A stretch of DNA of 64,000 nt from Haladaptatus caseinilyticus (lineage in GTDB: Archaea; Halobacteriota; Halobacteria; Halobacteriales; Haladaptataceae): positions 1,054,001-1,118,000 of the forward strand of contig NZ_CP111036.1 of assembly GCF_026248685.1 (NCBI RefSeq), in the 5' to 3' direction. A program made the position numbers and the translations under genes. This document shows, piece by piece, positions 8,300 through 18,534 of this stretch (positions are counted from its first letter, which is position 1; each line of letters starts with the position of its first letter). The notes beneath the pieces were generated by a model. It searched no databases. It was given only the letters and a program-made list of their open reading frames with translations, and was not told where the DNA came from.

Positions 8300-9289
8300 T
8301 CAGAATGCGTCTTCCGTACGCAATCGCGAAACCACTTCGCGCACACGCTGTGCCTCTTCCTTCGGAACGACGAGAACACGATCGTCGAACGACACGACGA
8401 TCAAATCATCCACACCGACGAGGCTCACGTGTTTGTCGCTGGCGACGACGTTCCCTGTCGCGTCGATACTCAGCGCATCGCCGAGAACTGTATTTTCCCC
8501 GGGAACGAGTCGTTCCAGTGCGTCCCACGATCCGAGGTCGTCCCACTCGAAATCGGCGGGGACGATGTATGTGTCGTCAGTTCGTTCCATCACGGCGTAA
8601 TCGACACTCACAGGTTCGACTGTGTCGAATCCGTGTTCGGCATCGCCATCTTCGAGCGCGGTAACGAGTGGTTCGAGTGGGGAGTCGCGGGCCTCTCGCA
8701 GGAACGCGTTTGGCGTCCACGCAAACAGTCCCGCGTTCCAGTAGAAACAATCCTTTACGAACTGCTCTGCGGTTTCAGCGTCGGGTTTTTCTCGAAATTG
8801 AGCAACGTCAAAGTAGTCTTCGTGCTCCGTACCGGGTTCGATGTACCCGTATCCTGTCGCAGGGCGAGTGGGTTCGATTCCCACAGTGACAACCCCCTTC
8901 GTTTCCACTGCAACTGATACGGCATGGCGAGCAGTGGATTCGAAATCACCCGCGATGTGGTGGTCACTCGGCATGCAAAGGAGGACACAGTCGCCGATTT
9001 GTTCGCGGATTCGGTGGGCCGCATACACGAGTGCTGGGCCGGTGTCTTTCGGTTCCGGTTCGACCAGCACGCCGGCTTCGGGAACGTGTTCGCGCACGAG
9101 GTCGGCGTGTGCTGCGGCAGTGCAGACGAACACTTCGTCGGCGAAGCCGGCGCGTTCGACGGTTTGGGCCAGCAGGGAGTCGTCTCCAAGAAGCGAGAGG
9201 AACTGCTTGGGACGGTCGCTTCTGCTCGCCGGATATAGTCGCGTTCCGGTTCCACCGGCCATGATGAGTGCGACGAGCGGGCGAGTCAT
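8300..9289 (-). CDS. Mannose-1-phosphate guanylyltransferase
   Basis: This enzyme makes GDP-mannose from mannose-1-phosphate and GTP for glycan synthesis. The 329-residue protein opens MTRPLVALIMAGGTGTRLYP with the nucleotidyltransferase signature, continues with RPKQFLSLLG, and contains FYWNAGLFAW, typical of this family. It lacks the phosphomannose isomerase domain seen in longer bifunctional forms. The start at 9289 is preferred because it begins directly with the Rossmann strand, whereas the upstream in-frame Met adds nine unlikely residues. The phosphohexomutase at the right edge of the window could supply its substrate. Confidence 0.92.
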   Translation of the reverse strand: MTRPLVALIMAGGTGTRLYPASRSDRPKQFLSLLGDDSLLAQTVERAGFADEVFVCTAAAHADLVREHVPEAGVLVEPEPKDTGPALVYAAHRIREQIGDCVLLCMPSDHHIAGDFESTARHAVSVAVETKGVVTVGIEPTRPATGYGYIEPGTEHEDYFDVAQFREKPDAETAEQFVKDCFYWNAGLFAWTPNAFLREARDSPLEPLVTALEDGDAEHGFDTVEPVSVDYAVMERTDDTYIVPADFEWDDLGSWDALERLVPGENTVLGDALSIDATGNVVASDKHVSLVGVDDLIVVSFDDRVLVVPKEEAQRVREVVSRLRTEDAF

Positions 9290-9396
9290 ACGAAAGGGAA
9301 CGATAGGTGATGGCAAAAATCGGTCTATCGGTGCTCACGGGAGTTACGACAGTTCCGGTAATCGTTGTCAGGCTGCACTCGCAAAAACAAGTCGGC

Positions 9397-9996
9397 TTAG
9401 GCGCCGCGTGCTTCCGTTTCGGACGGAGCTTCTTTGCGGGCCGCAGTTCTGGTGCCCTGTGCCATGAACATCATCGAGACGCCAGTGACGAGGAGGTTCA
9501 CTCCGAAGAGGAGTCCAACCGCCCACAGCGCAGTTCCGGGGAATCCGGCCCAGATGATTCCGGCGATAACCAGCGCGAGGACGCCACTCACGACGAGCGC
9601 ACCCCAGCCTTTGTCACCGCGAGCTTGGAATCCCATGACGATTTCGAGGATGCCCTCCACGAACAGGAACGCCACCACAAGGATGGTCAGCGTCGTTAGT
9701 CCGAGGACCGGGTTCGACAGAAGCGCAATACCGGCGATGGCGTAAACGACCGCGAGTAGCGCTTGTATGACGAATCGCTTCCAGCCACCCGAGAAGGCGT
9801 GTGCGACGTGAACGAGAGCGCCGACGATCAGAAGCGCGCCGAGTAGTATCGACAACGACACCCCGGCCACGAACGGTGAAAGGATGGCAAGAACGCCGAT
9901 TACTGCGATGATTGCCCCCGCGCCCATCGAAGCCCGCCACGAAGTTTCCGAAGCGTTCGATACCATTTCAGCACCGCTCTCTACTTTTGTGCTCAT
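9397..9996 (-). CDS. HdeD / DUF308 family membrane protein
   Basis: This 199-residue protein begins MSTKVESGAEMVS, then has about six hydrophobic segments such as ASMGAGAIIAVIGVLAILSP and ends in a short charged tail. Length and the repeated two-helix pattern match the HdeD/DUF308 family, linked to acid resistance in Escherichia coli. Its role in haloarchaea is unknown. A TATA-like CATATAC at about 10018-10024 supports the ATG at 9996. Confidence 0.82.
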   Translation of the reverse strand: MSTKVESGAEMVSNASETSWRASMGAGAIIAVIGVLAILSPFVAGVSLSILLGALLIVGALVHVAHAFSGGWKRFVIQALLAVVYAIAGIALLSNPVLGLTTLTILVVAFLFVEGILEIVMGFQARGDKGWGALVVSGVLALVIAGIIWAGFPGTALWAVGLLFGVNLLVTGVSMMFMAQGTRTAARKEAPSETEARGA

Positions 9997-10280
9997 TGTT
10001 ATAGTACCCCGAATACCGTATATGCTAGCCAAGAGCATAAATTGTGTTCTTTATTTGAAGGAAATTCCCGAGACCGGACCGTTTTTGAGCAATATCGTCC
10101 CGAAGAGAGACTCAGTCTATCGAAATACGAAATCGGAATGAAAGACGTTTTACAGACATGATTTTGAGAATATATATTTGTCTAGTAATCATTTTCGGAA
10201 GAATAGACACCGCATCGCATAGCTGTCACTCGCTTTTTGCTTTTGGAATGATAGTCAGAAATCTGCTATTTAAATCGGGG
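9997..10280. other. AT-rich intergenic region
   Basis: This stretch is upstream of the DUF308 gene and downstream of the small CXXC protein gene. It is distinctly AT-rich compared with the neighbouring genes and holds several TATA-like words. I see no convincing ORF, hairpin or RNA gene in it. Confidence 0.5.
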
Positions 10281-10592
10281 CTACCACGTCTCGATGGTTC
10301 GCTCTCGAATATCTTCGACACATCCATCGCAGGCGGGATGTTCCGCGTCGAAGCACGCTGGACGACCTTCCGTATCGAGTCGTACTGCCCGTCGTTCTAC
10401 ATGTCTCCGGCAGACGATTTTTGCCCTCCCGTGTTCGTCCTGTGGCAAATCCGCAAGTACCGCGTCATGTGCGTTTCGATAGGCTTCCTTCGCTTCTTTC
10501 ATCTGCCGGTCCGCCGATTCTCGGGTTTTGGCATATTTTTTCCCCGCTTCCCTGAGTTTGATGCGGAGGAAGCGTTCGAGACGGTCGTCCAT
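10281..10592 (-). CDS. Small haloarchaeal protein with C-terminal Cys/His cluster
   Basis: This 103-residue protein begins MDDRLERFLRIKLREAGKKY and has a long basic helix followed by a region with cysteines (IVCRRHVERRAV, PACFDAEHPACDGCVEDIRE). The Cys/His set (Cys-x-x-His, later Cys-x-x-Cys) could bind zinc. I recall similar short proteins in other haloarchaea but cannot name a function. It is a minus-strand gene between the DUF308 gene and the divergent RPA gene. Confidence 0.7.
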   Translation of the reverse strand: MDDRLERFLRIKLREAGKKYAKTRESADRQMKEAKEAYRNAHDAVLADLPQDEHGRAKIVCRRHVERRAVRLDTEGRPACFDAEHPACDGCVEDIRERTIETW

Positions 10593-10746
10593 ACCTCATG
10601 TTGGTGGTCGAGGAATGAAAGGTTTCCCCGACGAGCGGGCCGCACTCTCACACGCCATGGACGAACAGTTCGAAACGGTCAGGTACAGAATACAGCCACG
10701 AGGCCGCGTTAGGACCCATTTTTCACTTCCGGTACCCTCGCGTAAC

Positions 10747-10755
10747 CTTTTATAC
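10747..10755 (+). promoter_or_regulatory. TATA box of the rpa operon
   Basis: CTTTTATAC is followed by a roughly 35-base leader containing two GGAG motifs (10799-10802 and 10805-10808) before the ATG at 10814. This operon therefore appears to use a leadered, Shine-Dalgarno type start, unlike many neighbours. Confidence 0.55.
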
Positions 10756-10813
10756 TATCGCGAACCAACACCGATACGTCTCCCATAGAAAACGAAGTGG
10801 AGACGGAGCAACC

Positions 10814-11743
10814 ATGACCGATGTGCGACAGCACGCAGAGGAAATACACGAACAGTTCTCCGACCATCTCGACGTATCCGTCGACGACGTAGCATCGCGT
10901 CTCGACAGTCTGGTCAACGAGTACAAGGTGCCCATGGAAGAGGCACGACGGAGCGTTACCAGCCATTATCTGGACGAGGCCGGACTCGAACGCGACGACA
11001 TCCGAACCGGCGGTACCAGCGACGTAGCGGTTGACGACATCGAAATCGACGAGCAGTGGGTAAACCTCACGGCCAAGGTCGTCGACCTTTGGGAACCGCG
11101 AAGCGACTCGGTCGGCCAGGTCGGCCTCCTCGGTGACGAGACGGGCACGATCAAGTTCACCAAGTGGGCGAAATCCGACCTGCCCGAACTCGAAGAGGGG
11201 GTCGTCTACCGACTCGGCAACGTCGTCACTGACGAGTATCAAGGTCGCTACTCGGTGAAACTCAACCGAACCACGACCGTCGAGGAACTCGATACCGACA
11301 TCGAAGTCGGCGACAACGCGACCGAAATCGAGGGCGCGTTGATCGATATCCAGTCCGGCAGCGGCCTTATCAAGCGCTGTCCCGAGGAAGATTGCACGCG
11401 CGTCCTCCAAAACGGGCGCTGTTCGGAACACGGCGAGCAGGAAGGTGAATTCGACCTCCGAATCAAGGGCGTCGTGGACGACGGAAACGACGTTCACGAG
11501 GTCATCTTCAATCAGGAAGCGACCGAGAATCTGACCGGCATCGAACTGGACGAAGCCAAGCAGATGGCGATGGACGCACTCGACACCACCGTCGTGGCCG
11601 ACGAAATGCGCGAAAAGACGCTCGGCTACTACTACCGCGTGGCAGGACCGACCATGGGTCGGTACGTACTGGCGAACGATGTCGAACAACTGTCCGGAAC
11701 AGTGGATGCGGAAGCGGCGCTTATCAAAGCGAGGTCGATGTAA
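10814..11743 (+). CDS. Single-stranded DNA-binding protein RPA (Rpa3-like)
   Basis: This replication protein A subunit binds ssDNA during replication and repair. The 309-residue protein has an N-terminal helical region, an OB fold (about residues 78-165, NLTAKVVDLWEPRSDSVGQV...), and a zinc-finger-like segment RCPEEDCTRVLQNGRCSEHG (CX4CX8CXXH, near residue 200). Length, the single obvious OB fold and the downstream COG3390 partner match Haloferax Rpa3 with RPAP3, rather than the longer Rpa1 or Rpa2. The next gene starts 1 base after the stop, so the pair is translationally close. Confidence 0.88.
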   Translation: MTDVRQHAEEIHEQFSDHLDVSVDDVASRLDSLVNEYKVPMEEARRSVTSHYLDEAGLERDDIRTGGTSDVAVDDIEIDEQWVNLTAKVVDLWEPRSDSVGQVGLLGDETGTIKFTKWAKSDLPELEEGVVYRLGNVVTDEYQGRYSVKLNRTTTVEELDTDIEVGDNATEIEGALIDIQSGSGLIKRCPEEDCTRVLQNGRCSEHGEQEGEFDLRIKGVVDDGNDVHEVIFNQEATENLTGIELDEAKQMAMDALDTTVVADEMREKTLGYYYRVAGPTMGRYVLANDVEQLSGTVDAEAALIKARSM

Positions 11744-11744
11744 C

Positions 11745-12395
11745 ATGAGTGGAGCACCTACCAGAGAAGTCGCACGCAGGACGTTCGCAGCGGAGTTCAA
11801 CGACGCGAGCTATACGTTCAAAGAGTCGGATGACGAACGCGCACCGGTCTACCTGCTCCTCCCCACGGGCGAGCGAGCGAACCGAGTCTTCGTCGTCGGG
11901 ACGCTAACCGAAAAAGAAGACGTCGGCGAAGACAGCGAGTACTGGCGTGGACGGGTAGTTGACCCGAACGGCGACACGTTCTTCGTGTACGCGGGGCAGT
12001 ACCAACCCGACGCCGCGGCGATGCTTCGCGAACTAGAAGCGCCGGAATACGTCGCCATCGCCGGAAAACCACGAACCTACGAGATGGACGACGGAACGGT
12101 GAACGTCTCGCTTCGTCCCGAATCCATCACCGTGGTCGATGAATCGACACGTGACCGCTGGGTGGTCGAAACCGCCGAGCGAACGCTCGAACGCATCTCG
12201 ACGTTCGAAGACGAGACGAACCGCTACGCCGCCATGGCGAAAGAGCAGTACGACCGACCGATCGACTCGTATCGGGAGAACGCAATCCGAGCGCTCGAAA
12301 GTCTCGATACGGACGGAAAGTCGAACGACGAGGAACTGAGCGACGGCGGTGTGAGCGACGAAGCGGACGGTGAAAGCGAAACGCCGCTCCAGTAG
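11745..12395 (+). CDS. RPA-associated protein (RPAP, COG3390)
   Basis: This 216-residue protein (MSGAPTREVARRTFAAEF...) is the conserved partner encoded directly after haloarchaeal rpa genes. In Haloferax volcanii these proteins associate specifically with their cognate RPA. It contains an OB-like region (RVFVVGTLTEKEDVGEDSEY...) and a long acidic C-terminal tail. The ATG at 11745 lies 1 base after the rpa stop codon, which implies coupled translation. Confidence 0.87.
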   Translation: MSGAPTREVARRTFAAEFNDASYTFKESDDERAPVYLLLPTGERANRVFVVGTLTEKEDVGEDSEYWRGRVVDPNGDTFFVYAGQYQPDAAAMLRELEAPEYVAIAGKPRTYEMDDGTVNVSLRPESITVVDESTRDRWVVETAERTLERISTFEDETNRYAAMAKEQYDRPIDSYRENAIRALESLDTDGKSNDEELSDGGVSDEADGESETPLQ

Positions 12396-12510
12396 CGAGA
12401 CGTCACATCTCTTTCGGGAGTAGTCGGATGAAGAGTTGTCGGATAGCGAACCGTCTACCAAACGGTTCGAGAGGAACAACCGTCGAAAACCCACGATATT
12501 ACGATACAAC

Positions 12511-12738
12511 ATGCCCGACGATCGAACATCCCCAAGCGGCGGGTGGCGGGAGGTGTACGGTGCGATGGAAGTAGACACCTCCGCCGAAGCACCTGCCAAC
12601 CCCTGTCCAGACTGCGGTGTGGAGTCGAGGTGCATCTTTAGACGCGTGTTCGAATGCGACGATCACGGCGTGTGGGCACTGGACGCGACAGGAACGCCAC
12701 GAATGGAATCCAACCCGACCAAAATGAAGGCGGAGTAG
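12511..12738 (+). CDS. Small HVO-type zinc-finger-like protein, unknown function
   Basis: This 75-residue protein (MPDDRTSPSGGWREVYGAME...) carries CPDCGVESRC followed by FECDDHGVW, a Cys4/His-like arrangement that may bind zinc. A TATA-like ACGATATTAC at 12492-12501 lies close to the ATG at 12511, so leaderless expression is possible but the spacing is short. A longer in-frame form from 12436 exists but has a basic, non-typical N-terminus. It converges on hutH. Confidence 0.65.
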   Translation: MPDDRTSPSGGWREVYGAMEVDTSAEAPANPCPDCGVESRCIFRRVFECDDHGVWALDATGTPRMESNPTKMKAE

Positions 12739-12750
12739 TTCGAAACGAAA

Positions 12751-14322
12751 TCAATCGAGGGGTTCCGAGAGCGCGTCCTCGACGCGCTCTTCGAGGAGGC
12801 CGGACCAGACGATGGTTTCGGCGGCCGAGATATCCTCGTGAATCGGCCGGTCATCGGTCAGCGGGGGTACGACCTCACGGACAACGTCGTAAGCTGCACC
12901 GGTACCGGTGCCGTGCGAGAGATCGTCGGAAACGAATTCGCTTGCTTGTGCACCGCAGACAAGTTCGATACCGACGATGGCGAGGGTGTTTTCGACCGCC
13001 CGGCGAGCGTTGTACGCACTCTGGGCACTCATGCTCACGTGGTCTTCCTGATTGCCGCTGACGGGCGTGTTGTCCATCGAGGCGCGACCGATGGACCGGT
13101 TTTCGTTCAACAGTGCCGCGGCGGTATACTGGGCGATCATGTAACCGGACCGCAGACCGCTGTGTTCGGTGAGGAACGGTGGGAGATGCGGTTCCTGAAT
13201 GTTCGGGTTGAGCATTCGGTCCACACGGCGCTCCGAGATGGCCGCGAGTTCGGTGATGGCGTTCGTCAAATAGTCGAGCGGGAGTGCGAGCGGATCGCCG
13301 TGAAAGTTGCCGCCCGAAAGAACTGCGGCGTCGCCCGTGCCGCTGGCACGGCTGTTCACCGCGTCAGCGGGGAAGATGAGGGGATTGTCGGTCGCGCTGT
13401 TGAGTTCGATTTCGACCGCCCCGCGGAGATGGGCGACCGCATCCCGAACCGCACCGTGAACTTGCGGCAGACAGCGAAGCGAATAGGCATCCTGCACACG
13501 GTCGCAGTTGCGATGTGATTCGACGATTTCCGAGTTCTCGGTGAGCCGTTTGACGTTTCGTGCGCTCTCCGCGTGCCCGTCGTGGGGACGAATGTCGGCG
13601 ATAACTGGGTCCGCTGAGGCGGTCGTCCCCATCGTCACTTCGGTCGTGAGTGCGCCGGCAACGTCCGCCGCGCGAATCGCGCGTTCCGCATCACGAACGG
13701 CGAGCGCGGCCAATCCGACCGAAAGCTGTGTGCCGTTGATGAGTGCCAACCCTTCCTTGGCCGCGAGCGTGACCGGTTCGAGTCCAGCGGTTTCGAGGGC
13801 ATCCGCTCCGTTCAGTTTTTCTCCGGCGACGGTTGCGGTACCCTCACCCATCAGTACCAGCGCGAGATGTGCGAGGGGTGCGAGGTCACCGCTCGCACCG
13901 AGGCTTCCGCGCGATTTGACGACGGGATGGATACCTTCGTTCAGCATCGTCACGAGGTGGTCAACGACGATTTCACGAATGCCGGAGTAGCCCTTGACGA
14001 GCGCGTTGACCCGTCCGAGCATCATCGCACGAACCTCCTCACGGGTCAGCTCCCTGCCTGCCCCAGCGGCGTGACTCCGGACGAGGTTGGCTTGGAGCGT
14101 TTCGATGTCTTCCGGTGGAATTCGTTCGTCCACGAGTTCGCCGAATCCGGTATTGACGCCGTAAACCGCTTCGCCGCTTTCGACCACCTGTTCGACGCGT
14201 TTTCGGGCCCGTTGGACGCGATCGCGGGTTTCTTCGGGGATAAAAACGGTCGCGTCGTCCCGAGCGACCCGTTCCACGTCTTCCGGCGTGAGCGATTCGC
14301 CGTCTACTTGTATTTCGGTCAT
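12751..14322 (-). CDS. hutH: Histidine ammonia-lyase
   Basis: This enzyme converts L-histidine to urocanate and ammonia, the first step of histidine degradation. The 523-residue protein has the Ala143-Ser144-Gly145 triad in SLGASGDLAPLAHLAL that self-cyclises to the MIO cofactor, and the family segments YGVNTGFGEL and QDAYSLRC. Length is normal. AAGGTGA lies about 10 bases before the ATG, a Shine-Dalgarno-like signal, and no clear TATA box is seen. It is probably transcribed with hutI despite a 270-base gap. Confidence 0.97.
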   Translation of the reverse strand: MTEIQVDGESLTPEDVERVARDDATVFIPEETRDRVQRARKRVEQVVESGEAVYGVNTGFGELVDERIPPEDIETLQANLVRSHAAGAGRELTREEVRAMMLGRVNALVKGYSGIREIVVDHLVTMLNEGIHPVVKSRGSLGASGDLAPLAHLALVLMGEGTATVAGEKLNGADALETAGLEPVTLAAKEGLALINGTQLSVGLAALAVRDAERAIRAADVAGALTTEVTMGTTASADPVIADIRPHDGHAESARNVKRLTENSEIVESHRNCDRVQDAYSLRCLPQVHGAVRDAVAHLRGAVEIELNSATDNPLIFPADAVNSRASGTGDAAVLSGGNFHGDPLALPLDYLTNAITELAAISERRVDRMLNPNIQEPHLPPFLTEHSGLRSGYMIAQYTAAALLNENRSIGRASMDNTPVSGNQEDHVSMSAQSAYNARRAVENTLAIVGIELVCGAQASEFVSDDLSHGTGTGAAYDVVREVVPPLTDDRPIHEDISAAETIVWSGLLEERVEDALSEPLD

Positions 14323-14592
14323 TAGAGGTTCACCTTCGTAGTGGTGTGGTTGTCGGTCGGTGAGGGGTGAGAACCGTTTCGGCGGTCGTAGCCACGAAAG
14401 CCCTCACGGGCGATGTTCGTGCGCCCCACGCCGTGCTCCTCGGGCAGGTGGTGAGCGCCTCCCCTGCGATGGTGCGGTTGCGGTCGCTTGGAGTCCGCAA
14501 CTGCCAACGGTAAACCGACTGACGAACCATCGGGTGCAGACGAACGAACCGACGGGGAACTGTTCGTACCCTCACACCCCTCGATATCGTTT
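14323..14592 (-). other. Gap between hutI and hutH with a low-confidence 92-codon ORF
   Basis: This interval is unusually long for an otherwise overlapping operon. One minus-strand frame, 14600 to 14322, starts with GTG overlapping the hutI stop and ends in TAATG overlapping the hutH ATG. Its product (MRENDIEGCEGTNSSPSVRS...) is rich in Ser, Gly, His and Arg and does not look like a folded halophile protein. I consider it doubtful. No hairpin or TATA box stands out. Confidence 0.3.
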
Positions 14593-15828
14593 TCACGCAC
14601 GATGGACCGCCTCGCCGTCCTTCAGCACCGTCTCCACCGCGTTCACGCCGAAGTTGTACGGGACGTGGACGTAGCTCGGCGCGTCCAGAACGGCGATATC
14701 GCCCGGTGTCCCGGGTTGAAGCGTCCCCGACCCGTCCGCCATATCGAGTGCCATCCCGGCGTGTTTCGTCCCCGCAACCAGCGATTCGGCAGGGGTCATC
14801 CCCATCTCCACGCACGAAAGTGAGGCCGCGAATCCCATACTCTGAGAGTAACAGTTCGGATTGAAATCAGTCGCGATGGCGACGGGAGCACCCGCATCGA
14901 GGAACGCCCGAGCGTCGGCGAACTCCGCACCCAGGCCGAATGCGGTTCCCGGGAGCAAGACGGGGACGACTCCTGCCTCTGTGACCGCGTCGATATCCTC
15001 CTGGGTTGCGTAGAGAAGGTGGTCGGCACTGGTCGCACCGAGTTCTGCGGCGAGCTGCGTCCCGCCGATGTGGGCGAGTTCCTCTGCGTGGATTTTCGGG
15101 GTCAAGCCGTACTCTTCCCCGGCTTCCAGTACACGTCGAGACTGCTCGACGGAAAACACGCCCTCCTCGCAGAACACGTCGCAGAACTGTGCTATTCCCT
15201 GCTGGGCGACCGCCGGAATCTGTTCTTCGACGACTTCGTTCACGTACTCGTCGGCGTCTCGACTCTCCGGAATCGCATGAGCACCCATAAACGTCGGAAT
15301 CACATCGACTGCGTGCTGGTCGTCAGCGCGAGCGATGACCGCCAACATTTGGAGTTCAGTCTCGGTATCGAGTCCGTAGCCGGATTTGATTTCTACGGTG
15401 GTGGTTCCGTGGGCGAGCATGGTATCGAGGTGCGAGAGCACGTTCGACAACAGTTCCTCGTCGCTCGCCTCTCGTACTGAACGGACGGTTCGGAGGATAC
15501 CGCCACCATCGGCGAGGATTTCCTGATACGTCTTACCCTGCAGTTTCGCCTCGAACTCGTCGGAGCGGTCGCCCGCAAAGAGGGCGTGAGTGTGTGGGTC
15601 GATGAAACCCGGTATGACTGCTTTCCCGCCCGCATCGAGTGCGAAGGACGCATCTTCGGGAGGGTATTCTCGGGTCACAGGACCAGTCGCCCCGACTCGT
15701 GCGACTTCCCCATCAACCACCGCGATTGCGGCATCTTCGTAGATACCGAGCGACCCATCCGCCTCGATAGTCACGATTTCTTTTGCGTCGTGGACGACTG
15801 CTGTAAGTTCCGAGTTTCGACCGCTCAT
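14593..15828 (-). CDS. hutI: Imidazolonepropionase
   Basis: This amidohydrolase opens the ring of imidazolone-5-propionate to formiminoglutamate, the third step of the pathway. The 411-residue protein has the metal-binding HxH in IPGFIDPHTHALFAGDR and later family segments such as VEIKSGYGLD and AIATDFNPNC. The start [12 protein letters not shown] at 15828 overlaps the hutG stop by 4 bases (ATGA), which decides against a longer upstream frame. Confidence 0.96.
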   Translation of the reverse strand: MSGRNSELTAVVHDAKEIVTIEADGSLGIYEDAAIAVVDGEVARVGATGPVTREYPPEDASFALDAGGKAVIPGFIDPHTHALFAGDRSDEFEAKLQGKTYQEILADGGGILRTVRSVREASDEELLSNVLSHLDTMLAHGTTTVEIKSGYGLDTETELQMLAVIARADDQHAVDVIPTFMGAHAIPESRDADEYVNEVVEEQIPAVAQQGIAQFCDVFCEEGVFSVEQSRRVLEAGEEYGLTPKIHAEELAHIGGTQLAAELGATSADHLLYATQEDIDAVTEAGVVPVLLPGTAFGLGAEFADARAFLDAGAPVAIATDFNPNCYSQSMGFAASLSCVEMGMTPAESLVAGTKHAGMALDMADGSGTLQPGTPGDIAVLDAPSYVHVPYNFGVNAVETVLKDGEAVHRA

Positions 15829-16769
15829 CGGCCACCTCCGAGTGTGGAAAGGAAATGTGCGATTGCCCGTGCACCAGCCTTCGCCGTCAGTCCATCGCGG
15901 TCGAGCGACGGCGAACATTCGACGATCTCGAAACCGACTACTCGGTCGTCGCTCGCCGCAAGTCGGAGCATCCGAAACAGTTCCCGAGTAGAAATTCCGC
16001 CCGGCGTGGGTGCGCTGACGCCAGGTGCGAACACGGCGTCCAGGACATCCAAATCGACGCTCACGAAGATCGTATCGACATCGGCCATCGAGTCGAGCGG
16101 GGTGTCGATCGCGGAGACGGAGTCCTCACCGACCTCTTCTGCGGTAACGATTTCGCCGCCTTTCTCACGAACGAACGACGCGTACTCGGTGCTCGTCTCG
16201 AAGTGACGAGCGCCGACACAAGCGTAGGCATCGAGTCCGCCGCCGAGTTCCGAGTCGAACAACTGACGGTAGGGAGTTCCACTGGTCGGAGACTCCCGAA
16301 CTTCGCGTACGTCGAGGTGAGCGTCGAAATTGATGACGCCGAGTGACGATTCGTCGGAGAGCAAATGAACGGCGTTGGCGTAGGTGAGCGAGTTATCCCC
16401 ACCGAGGAATACCGGAAACGAGGATCCGTCAAGCACCGCGCTGGCGGCGGTGTGCGCGAGTGATTGTGCTTCTTCGACCCAGTCGGCGTTTTCGAGGTTG
16501 GCAACGTCACCGAGGTCGCCGAGCGATCCGATCGGTCCGGCGTCGAAATGGTGGGTTTTGATGCCCGCGAGATGTTTGCGGAGAGCGGACGGTCCTTCTC
16601 TCGCACCCGCACGGCCGATAACCGCTCCGTCGTAGGGTTCGCCGACGAGGACGGCGTCGAACTCGTCTGCCGTGTCGATCGTTGCGGATTCAACGATGTC
16701 ACCGAACTGTTCGTCGTTCGGGTCGGCCGATGTGCCCTCCCAGTCGAACGTGTGTACGAACTCACTCAT
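15825..16769 (-). CDS. hutG: Formimidoylglutamase
   Basis: This arginase-family enzyme splits N-formimidoyl-L-glutamate to glutamate and formamide, the last step. The 314-residue protein shows the manganese-binding motifs [20 protein letters not shown] and [14 protein letters not shown]. Its ATG overlaps the hutU stop by 4 bases, and its own stop overlaps hutI, so hutU-hutG-hutI are tightly coupled. Confidence 0.95.
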   Translation of the reverse strand: MSEFVHTFDWEGTSADPNDEQFGDIVESATIDTADEFDAVLVGEPYDGAVIGRAGAREGPSALRKHLAGIKTHHFDAGPIGSLGDLGDVANLENADWVEEAQSLAHTAASAVLDGSSFPVFLGGDNSLTYANAVHLLSDESSLGVINFDAHLDVREVRESPTSGTPYRQLFDSELGGGLDAYACVGARHFETSTEYASFVREKGGEIVTAEEVGEDSVSAIDTPLDSMADVDTIFVSVDLDVLDAVFAPGVSAPTPGGISTRELFRMLRLAASDDRVVGFEIVECSPSLDRDGLTAKAGARAIAHFLSTLGGGR

Positions 16770-18511
16770 TCTGTATCACGCATCGGGATCCGGACGTTCG
16801 ATTTTTTCGCTTGATCGAGTGCGACGTCGTAACCCGCATCGGCGTGCCGAATCACGCCCATTCCGGGGTCGGTGGTAAAGACACGACGGGCCTTTTCTGC
16901 CGCGAGGTCGGAACCGTCGAGGATGACGTGGTTGTTCGTGTGAAGCGCGTTGCCGATACCGACGCCACCGCCGTCGTGGACGGAAACGATGTCGGCACCT
17001 GCCGCACAGTTGAGCAAGGCGTTGAGAATCGGCCAGTCCGCGATCGCGTCCGAATCGTCGCGCATGGCTTCCGTTTCGCGGTTCGGACTGGCGACCGACC
17101 CCGCATCGAGATGGTCACGGGTGACGACGATCGGTGCCCCGATTTCGCCGTCCGCGACGAGTTCGTTGATTCTGAGCGCGAACCGGGCGCGTTCCGTGAG
17201 GCCATCATCGTCGGTGTCGTATCCAAGCCAACACACTCGCGACGGGAGGCCCTGAAATTCGACCTGTTCCTGTGCGAGGTCTATCCAGCGGTGAAGTTGT
17301 TCCTTCTCGGGGAACAGTTCGACGACTGCCTCATCAGTTCTGTGAATATCGGCCGGGTTTCCGGAAAGCGCGGCCCATCGGAACGGTCCTTTTCCCTGAC
17401 AAAAAAGCGGGCGGATATACGCCGGAACGAATCCGGGGAAATCGAAGGCATGCTCCATCCCCCTGTGTTCTTTCACCTGTCCGCGGATGTTGTTACCGTA
17501 CTCGAAGGCGATCGCGCCCGCATCCTGGATGTCGAGGATCCCCTGGACGTGGCGGGCCATCGTGTCCAGGCTTTCCTCGACGTATTTTTCGGAATTTACA
17601 TCGCGGAGTTTGCCGGCTTCCTCGACGGTGTATCCCGATGGATAGTAGCCCTCCAGTTCATCGTGGGCACTCGTCTGGTCGGTGATAACGTCCGGAACGA
17701 AGTCGCGGTTGAGCATGCCTTCCAGCATGTCAGCGGCGTTGATGTGAACGCCGATCGAGTACGGTTCACCCGCCTCGGCCGCTTCCGTCGCGTTTGCGAT
17801 GGCCTCGTCCAAATCATCCGTCTTCTCCATGCAGTAGCCAGTCTCGATTCGACGGTCGATTCGGGATTCGTCCACCTCTGCAGCGATACAGACGCCGTGG
17901 TTCATCGTCACGGAGAGAGGTTGGGCACCACCCATCCCCCCGAGTCCACCCGTGACGACGATCTTCCCGCGCAGGTCGCCCGCAAAATGTTCGTCCGCGA
18001 GGGCGGCCAGCGTTTCGTAGGTTCCCTGAATGATACCCTGCGTGCCGATATACGCCCACGATCCGGCAGTCATCTGGCCGTACATGATGAGCCCCTTCGC
18101 TTCGAGTTCGTGGAAATGCTCCCAATCGTCCCACTTCCCGACGAGGTTCGAATTGGCGATGAGCACGCGAGGGGCGCGCTCGTGCGTCGTGAACCGTCCG
18201 ACCGGTTTTCCGGATTGAACCAACAGCGTTTCGTCGTCGTCGAGATCGCGCAGTTCGGTCACAATGGCGTCGTAGGCGTCCCAACTGCGGGCCGCCCGAC
18301 CGGTTCCGCCGTACACCACGAGATCTTTGGGTTTTTCGCCGACATCCGGGTCGAGGTTGTTGTTCAGCATCCGAAGGGCCGCTTCTTGTCGCCAGCCCTT
18401 ACATTCGATATCGGATCCCGTCGGTGCACCCTGATACTCACGCCACTGGGCGCTCGGTTCGCCCACATCGTGTGTTTCGGTTCGTTCGTTCGTTTCGGTC
18501 TGTTCGCTCAT
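16766..18511 (-). CDS. hutU: Urocanate hydratase
   Basis: This NAD-dependent enzyme converts urocanate to imidazolone-5-propionate, the second step. The 581-residue protein contains the conserved [13 protein letters not shown] and [13 protein letters not shown] segments. The first 15 residues are a Glu/Thr-rich extension. It is the first gene of the operon, with a TATA box (18535-18543) about 28 bases from the ATG, so the transcript is probably leaderless. Confidence 0.97.
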   Translation of the reverse strand: MSEQTETNERTETHDVGEPSAQWREYQGAPTGSDIECKGWRQEAALRMLNNNLDPDVGEKPKDLVVYGGTGRAARSWDAYDAIVTELRDLDDDETLLVQSGKPVGRFTTHERAPRVLIANSNLVGKWDDWEHFHELEAKGLIMYGQMTAGSWAYIGTQGIIQGTYETLAALADEHFAGDLRGKIVVTGGLGGMGGAQPLSVTMNHGVCIAAEVDESRIDRRIETGYCMEKTDDLDEAIANATEAAEAGEPYSIGVHINAADMLEGMLNRDFVPDVITDQTSAHDELEGYYPSGYTVEEAGKLRDVNSEKYVEESLDTMARHVQGILDIQDAGAIAFEYGNNIRGQVKEHRGMEHAFDFPGFVPAYIRPLFCQGKGPFRWAALSGNPADIHRTDEAVVELFPEKEQLHRWIDLAQEQVEFQGLPSRVCWLGYDTDDDGLTERARFALRINELVADGEIGAPIVVTRDHLDAGSVASPNRETEAMRDDSDAIADWPILNALLNCAAGADIVSVHDGGGVGIGNALHTNNHVILDGSDLAAEKARRVFTTDPGMGVIRHADAGYDVALDQAKKSNVRIPMRDTE

Positions 18512-18534
18512 TGTGTGTCATATGAGCGCGAACT

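Noticed and set aside
10158-10712. Plus-strand frame of 184 codons
   Set aside because: It overlaps the small Cys/His protein on the other strand and has a Phe/Cys/Arg-rich composition, with no promoter.
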